From: Candidatus Gastranaerophilales bacterium
Lineage (GTDB): Bacteria > Cyanobacteriota > Vampirovibrionia > Gastranaerophilales > Gastranaerophilaceae
DNA length: 64,000 bases
Direction of reading: 5' to 3'
Assembly (NCBI GenBank): GCA_900770525.1
Contig: CAAHDT010000001.1
Location: 1-64,000, forward strand
Made by a program: the position numbers and the translations under genes. The notes beneath the pieces are model-generated. The model was not told where the DNA came from. It did not search any database and saw nothing but the letters and a program-made list of their open reading frames with translations. This document shows positions 61,082-64,000 of the stretch, in pieces; within the stretch, counting starts at the first letter, position 1, and the number at the start of each line of letters is the position of its first letter.

Positions 61082-61705
61082 CTATCTCAAAAATTCGCCG
61101 TTACGATTTCTTAAAATATTTGGCAAAGGCATAGCCGGATTGTATTTGTTAGTAGAATCCATTGTACTCAAATCAGTAACAGGAATTCCAGGCAAACGTT
61201 TTGCAAAAGGTCTTTGAGATTCAATAGTTGCAGGCTCCATTGAGTCAATCACGATATTAACAGGAGATTCTGTGACATTTTGGGGCATTTCTGTTTGTTT
61301 TGCAATAACATCCTTGAAATTCAAAACAAACATTTGCCCAGAATTAACATTAACAGGAGCACCAGAATTAACGGGAACAATCTGTCTATTATTTACATAA
61401 CCTGCAAACGTACCATATGTTTGAGGTTCAAATTGAGCTTCTTCATTATGAATATTTATAAAACTGTATGGAACAAAAGCTAAAACACCATTTTGTATAA
61501 CAACTTTTCCTTTTACGGTATAACCTTCAAACAGGACGATGTCATCCGTTACTTGAATGTTACTTCCAATCTTGACAGCTATTTCAGCCGGAGGATTAGA
61601 ACTGTTAAATGGTGTAATCGCTGTAACAGGAACTGTTTTTGCCAATGCGGCAGTTCCTAATGAAAACATAAATATTGCAGCTAAACTTGTTATAAATTTT
61701 TTCAT
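61082..61705 (-). CDS. Secreted protein with a barrel-like domain
   Basis: 207 residues from the ATG at 61705, chosen because TATGGAGC eight bases upstream is its ribosome-binding site; an in-frame ATG four codons earlier overlaps that site. Signal peptide 1-22 (ending AALAKT). PVTAITPFNSSNPPAEIAVKI and GYTVKGKVVIQNG match the neighbouring gene; the last 60 residues are Pro/Asn-rich. The two genes are 26 bases apart in one operon. Confidence 0.65.
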   Translation of the reverse strand: MKKFITSLAAIFMFSLGTAALAKTVPVTAITPFNSSNPPAEIAVKIGSNIQVTDDIVLFEGYTVKGKVVIQNGVLAFVPYSFINIHNEEAQFEPQTYGTFAGYVNNRQIVPVNSGAPVNVNSGQMFVLNFKDVIAKQTEMPQNVTESPVNIVIDSMEPATIESQRPFAKRLPGIPVTDLSTMDSTNKYNPAMPLPNILRNRNGEFLR

Positions 61706-61856
61706 ATCTTGCTCCATAAAGTTAATTATACTTGTATTTTAACATGTTAGTATATTTACGTCAATATGTACTGAATATATAACTTTCTATGTTCATTTTT
61801 TCTTCTTTTACATCAAAGAAGATTTGGTCTACTTCAAAGACATTGGTTTCTTCATT

Positions 61857-61890
61857 TCTTTTCCTTTTTTTGCGATGAAAAAGGAAAAGA
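61857..61890. repeat. Inverted repeat in the gene-free region 61706-62191
   Basis: tcttttccttttttt and gaaaaaggaaaaga flank gcgat, a long AT-rich stem. The 486-base gap around it holds no convincing gene; short open frames here are low-complexity. Confidence 0.5.
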
Positions 61891-61987
61891 AACGCAAGCA
61901 AAGAAAAGGAAAACACGTGACCATAATGAACGAGTCATCAGAAACTACGTTTCCGAACCTTCCTTTTACTGTTTTCTACAAAACACG

Positions 61988-62052
61988 TCATCCTGAAAAG
62001 ATTTAAAATCGAGCCGTTTTAACGGCGTAGATTTTATCTTATTCAGGATCTT
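61988..62052. repeat. Long imperfect inverted repeat, REP/MITE-like
   Basis: atcctgaa at the left pairs with ttcaggat at the right; the arms continue as aagat...aaatc..gccgtt and aacggc..gatttt..atctt. The whole folds into a 65-base hairpin, as in palindromic intergenic repeats of the cctgaa...ttcagg type. Confidence 0.55.
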
Positions 62053-62118
62053 GCCTACGTCAAACAGTTACGACACTCAAAGAACAATCCGACCACGATA
62101 AAATTCACCAGTGGCTAG

Positions 62119-62139
62119 ATTCCGAAACAAGTTCGGAAT
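62119..62139. repeat. Short hairpin repeat
   Basis: attccgaa and ttcggaat separated by acaag, followed by tgac; a common palindromic intergenic motif, 70 bases after the larger repeat. Confidence 0.5.
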
Positions 62140-62191
62140 GACTATATAACTTTTTACTGCTCTTTGAGCAGTCTGCGCTGCGTTATTATAA

Positions 62192-64000
62192 TTAACTGTT
62201 TTTTAAATTTTCCAAATACTCTTTATTATAATCTAAAGTATCTGACGTTGCGACAATTGAATATATAGGTTTTCCTGCGAATATTTTCTGAGCAGCATTA
62301 TATATATCATCTACGGTAATCTTATCTATCATATCCAAATACTGATTTTCTTTGGTAATTCCATAATAAGAACTTAAACCTTGTGACAACACTGCATTTT
62401 TGCCGTTTACTGATTCACAGGCTGATAAAATACTATTTTTTAATGATAATTTTGCACTATCCAACTCTTCCAGAGAAATTTTTTCATTTTTCAGTTTGTT
62501 TACATGCAAATTAAAACCATCTATAGATTTTTGTAAGTTATCATAACTTTTTTCACCGGTTTCCTTGTTATCTGTCGTAGTACCAATAATAAGACTGATT
62601 GCTGCAGTTGTACCATCGTTTTCTAACTGTGATCTCACTGAATAAGCCAACTTCTGTTTTTCTCGCAAATCATCAAATAGCCTTGATGTTGGTCCTCCGC
62701 CAAGAATTGTATTTAACAGTTCAATGGTCACTTGATCCTTCATGTTACCAACATCTTTAAATTTATATGCCGCTACAATTTTTGCCTGACTCTTATTGGC
62801 AACATCCTCTAACACTTTTGTTTGCTCTTGAGGTACAAAATTATCAAAACGAGTGTAACTAAAGCGCTTTACCGGTTTAAAGCCACTAATTTTTTGCAGA
62901 ACTTCAGCCCCAACCCCATTTTCTAATGGAGCCGAAACCGTAAATGTCGCACCGGATTGAGTCATTATACGATTATAAAGGCTCTTTACATCATTTAGTG
63001 TCAATTTTTCCAAACCATCTAATACATCTTGTTTTTCAAAATATTTATCTTTAAATAATTGTGGGTTTAATTTATCCCAAGGTGTTTTTTCTGAGCGGTT
63101 TATACTATCGCGCAAATTCTTTTTAACTTTGTTGAATGTTGTTTCATCAAATCTTGGATTTTCAACAACTTCTTGTAATAAATCCAAAGCTTTATCTATA
63201 TTTTTAGAATCACACTTCACCCACGCACCAATTGCATCAGTTCCTGAAGCGGAAGAAAACAAAGTGTTAATCCCATATTTTTCTTCATATTCTGCCAAGT
63301 CTGAATTGTTTTTATACAGACTCCCCTCACTAAGCAAAGCATCTAACACCAAATATGTCGCCGGATTATCAACCTTTATCGAATTTGGCACATAAGTATT
63401 GAAATTAATTGAAACAGCAGGAATTTTTGAATTATTTAAAACAACTCTATAATTATTTGGCAAGTCATATTGTTTTACATTGCTTAAATCAATTGCTTGC
63501 TTTTCTATAGTACCTGTAAATGAAACGGCATTTGTTTTTTGATAATTTGAGTTTATTTTATTTGCATTCGCCTCTGCCGGATGCAACACCGTTATAGCTA
63601 CTTTTTGAGTATCAAAGTACTTTTTAGCGGTATTTTGAATATCTTGAGGAGTTATTGAGTCAATTATTTTTTCGTAATCAACAACCGATTGCATATTATT
63701 TTCTAAAAGAGCTTCCCCAACTTGATTATTTATAGCAGACGAATACTCAAAAGACTCTGCAAAATCCATCTTTAATTTATTTTTTAGAACATCCAGCTCT
63801 TCTTGACTAACCGGCTGGGATTTATATTTTGCGATTTGAGAATATATAGTCTTTAAAAGTTTTTCGGAATTTTCTTCGCTAACGTCTGCAGTCAACATAA
63901 TAGCTCTGTTACCATCAGGTTTTGTTGAAACTTTTTCACTCGTAAGTCCAACGGCAGTATTTAGCGGGTCAAAAACACGATTAGCTTTACTAGAATTTAC
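62192..64000 (-). CDS. Insulinase-family (M16) peptidase, C-terminal part (5' end outside window)
   Basis: The frame is open to the right edge, giving 602 residues; an internal ATG at 63898 is not the start, since coding continues before it. Two M16 units can be seen: the end of one (about VSQEELDVLKNKLKMDFAES, TPQDIQNTAKKYF) and a complete second (YDLPNNYRVVLNNSKIP, LLNTILGGGPTSRLFDDLREKQKLAYSV, VDDIYNAAQKIF). The zinc motif HxxEH would be in the missing N-terminal unit; the second unit lacks it, as usual. Probably periplasmic peptide processing. Confidence 0.88.
   Translation of the reverse strand, partial: VNSSKANRVFDPLNTAVGLTSEKVSTKPDGNRAIMLTADVSEENSEKLLKTIYSQIAKYKSQPVSQEELDVLKNKLKMDFAESFEYSSAINNQVGEALLENNMQSVVDYEKIIDSITPQDIQNTAKKYFDTQKVAITVLHPAEANANKINSNYQKTNAVSFTGTIEKQAIDLSNVKQYDLPNNYRVVLNNSKIPAVSINFNTYVPNSIKVDNPATYLVLDALLSEGSLYKNNSDLAEYEEKYGINTLFSSASGTDAIGAWVKCDSKNIDKALDLLQEVVENPRFDETTFNKVKKNLRDSINRSEKTPWDKLNPQLFKDKYFEKQDVLDGLEKLTLNDVKSLYNRIMTQSGATFTVSAPLENGVGAEVLQKISGFKPVKRFSYTRFDNFVPQEQTKVLEDVANKSQAKIVAAYKFKDVGNMKDQVTIELLNTILGGGPTSRLFDDLREKQKLAYSVRSQLENDGTTAAISLIIGTTTDNKETGEKSYDNLQKSIDGFNLHVNKLKNEKISLEELDSAKLSLKNSILSACESVNGKNAVLSQGLSSYYGITKENQYLDMIDKITVDDIYNAAQKIFAGKPIYSIVATSDTLDYNKEYLENLKNS

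Noticed and set aside
61824..62006. 60-codon plus-strand frame rich in Lys
   Set aside because: It is the reading of the AT-rich inverted repeat and has no ribosome-binding site.
1..64000. CRISPR arrays, insertion sequences, prophage or integrase genes
   Set aside because: No regularly spaced direct repeats, transposase, integrase or phage structural gene was seen on either strand.

Overview
The window looks like a chromosome segment of a gut, non-photosynthetic member of the Cyanobacteria-Melainabacteria group (Vampirovibrionia, probably Gastranaerophilales). The evidence is the AT-rich base composition, ATP synthase genes in the cyanobacterial order a-c-b'-b-delta-alpha-gamma with beta and epsilon absent, a b/b' pair, pilin-like proteins with the methylation motif FTLAEVLITLGIIGIVAALTMP, SLH and EF-hand proteins, and many lineage-type hypothetical proteins. 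No photosynthesis genes are seen. The assignment rests on recognition, not on a search.

Layout. 1-1.3 kb: the 3' end of a secreted, probably pilin-type protein whose last 40 codons are strikingly GC-rich and full of NNC codons, as in the variable region of a diversity-generating retroelement target, then a Pro/Gly-rich secreted protein. 1.4-6.8 kb: a candidate sRNA, bioB, gatA, an anti-sigma/ECF sigma/Spy-like operon and an EF-hand protein. 6.9-12 kb: a structured RNA candidate, an MFS transporter, an autotransporter remnant, tRNA-Leu(TAA), a PerM-type permease, a B12-binding-type radical SAM protein and a class III Fic protein. 12-17.1 kb: the ATP synthase operon. 17.2-21.3 kb: birA, a PurN-like degenerate formyltransferase, a CpaF-like protein without a Walker A motif, CpaE, a strong 6S RNA candidate and tRNA-Leu(TAG). 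21.4-28.1 kb: a QueD-like protein, an XRE regulator, a prepilin, leuD, a phosphatase-like protein, wecB and clpC. 28.3-35 kb: two tandem amino-acid permeases behind glyQ, a small P-loop kinase and glmS. 35-44.4 kb: a histone-H1-like/winged-helix protein, an EF-hand-like protein, a UbiA prenyltransferase, an HD-GYP-like protein, glgC, a two-gene membrane pair, a second ECF sigma/anti-sigma pair and leuC. 44.5-56.5 kb: an acyl-CoA ligase, an SLH protein, pyk, a candidate sRNA, a membrane-tethered Hsp20-like protein, a receiver-only regulator, a PilC/GspF protein, a putative metallopeptidase, a sugar porter and pnuC. 56.5-64 kb: lineage-specific small proteins, tsf-rpsB, two related secreted proteins, a repeat-rich intergenic region and the 3' part of an M16 peptidase gene.

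How it fits together: most of the window is housekeeping (biotin synthesis and attachment, amidotransferase, ATP synthase, translation, leucine pathway, amino sugar and glycogen precursors, glycolysis) suited to a fermentative gut organism that imports sugars and amino acids. Scattered through it are envelope genes: pilin-like proteins, Tad/T2SS-type assembly parts (CpaE, CpaF-like, PilC), an SLH protein, two ECF sigma/anti-sigma pairs and secreted proteins sharing one fold. The most interesting signals are the retroelement-like variable region at the left edge, the CpaE/pseudo-ATPase pair beside the 6S candidate, and three further RNA candidates in gene-free gaps.
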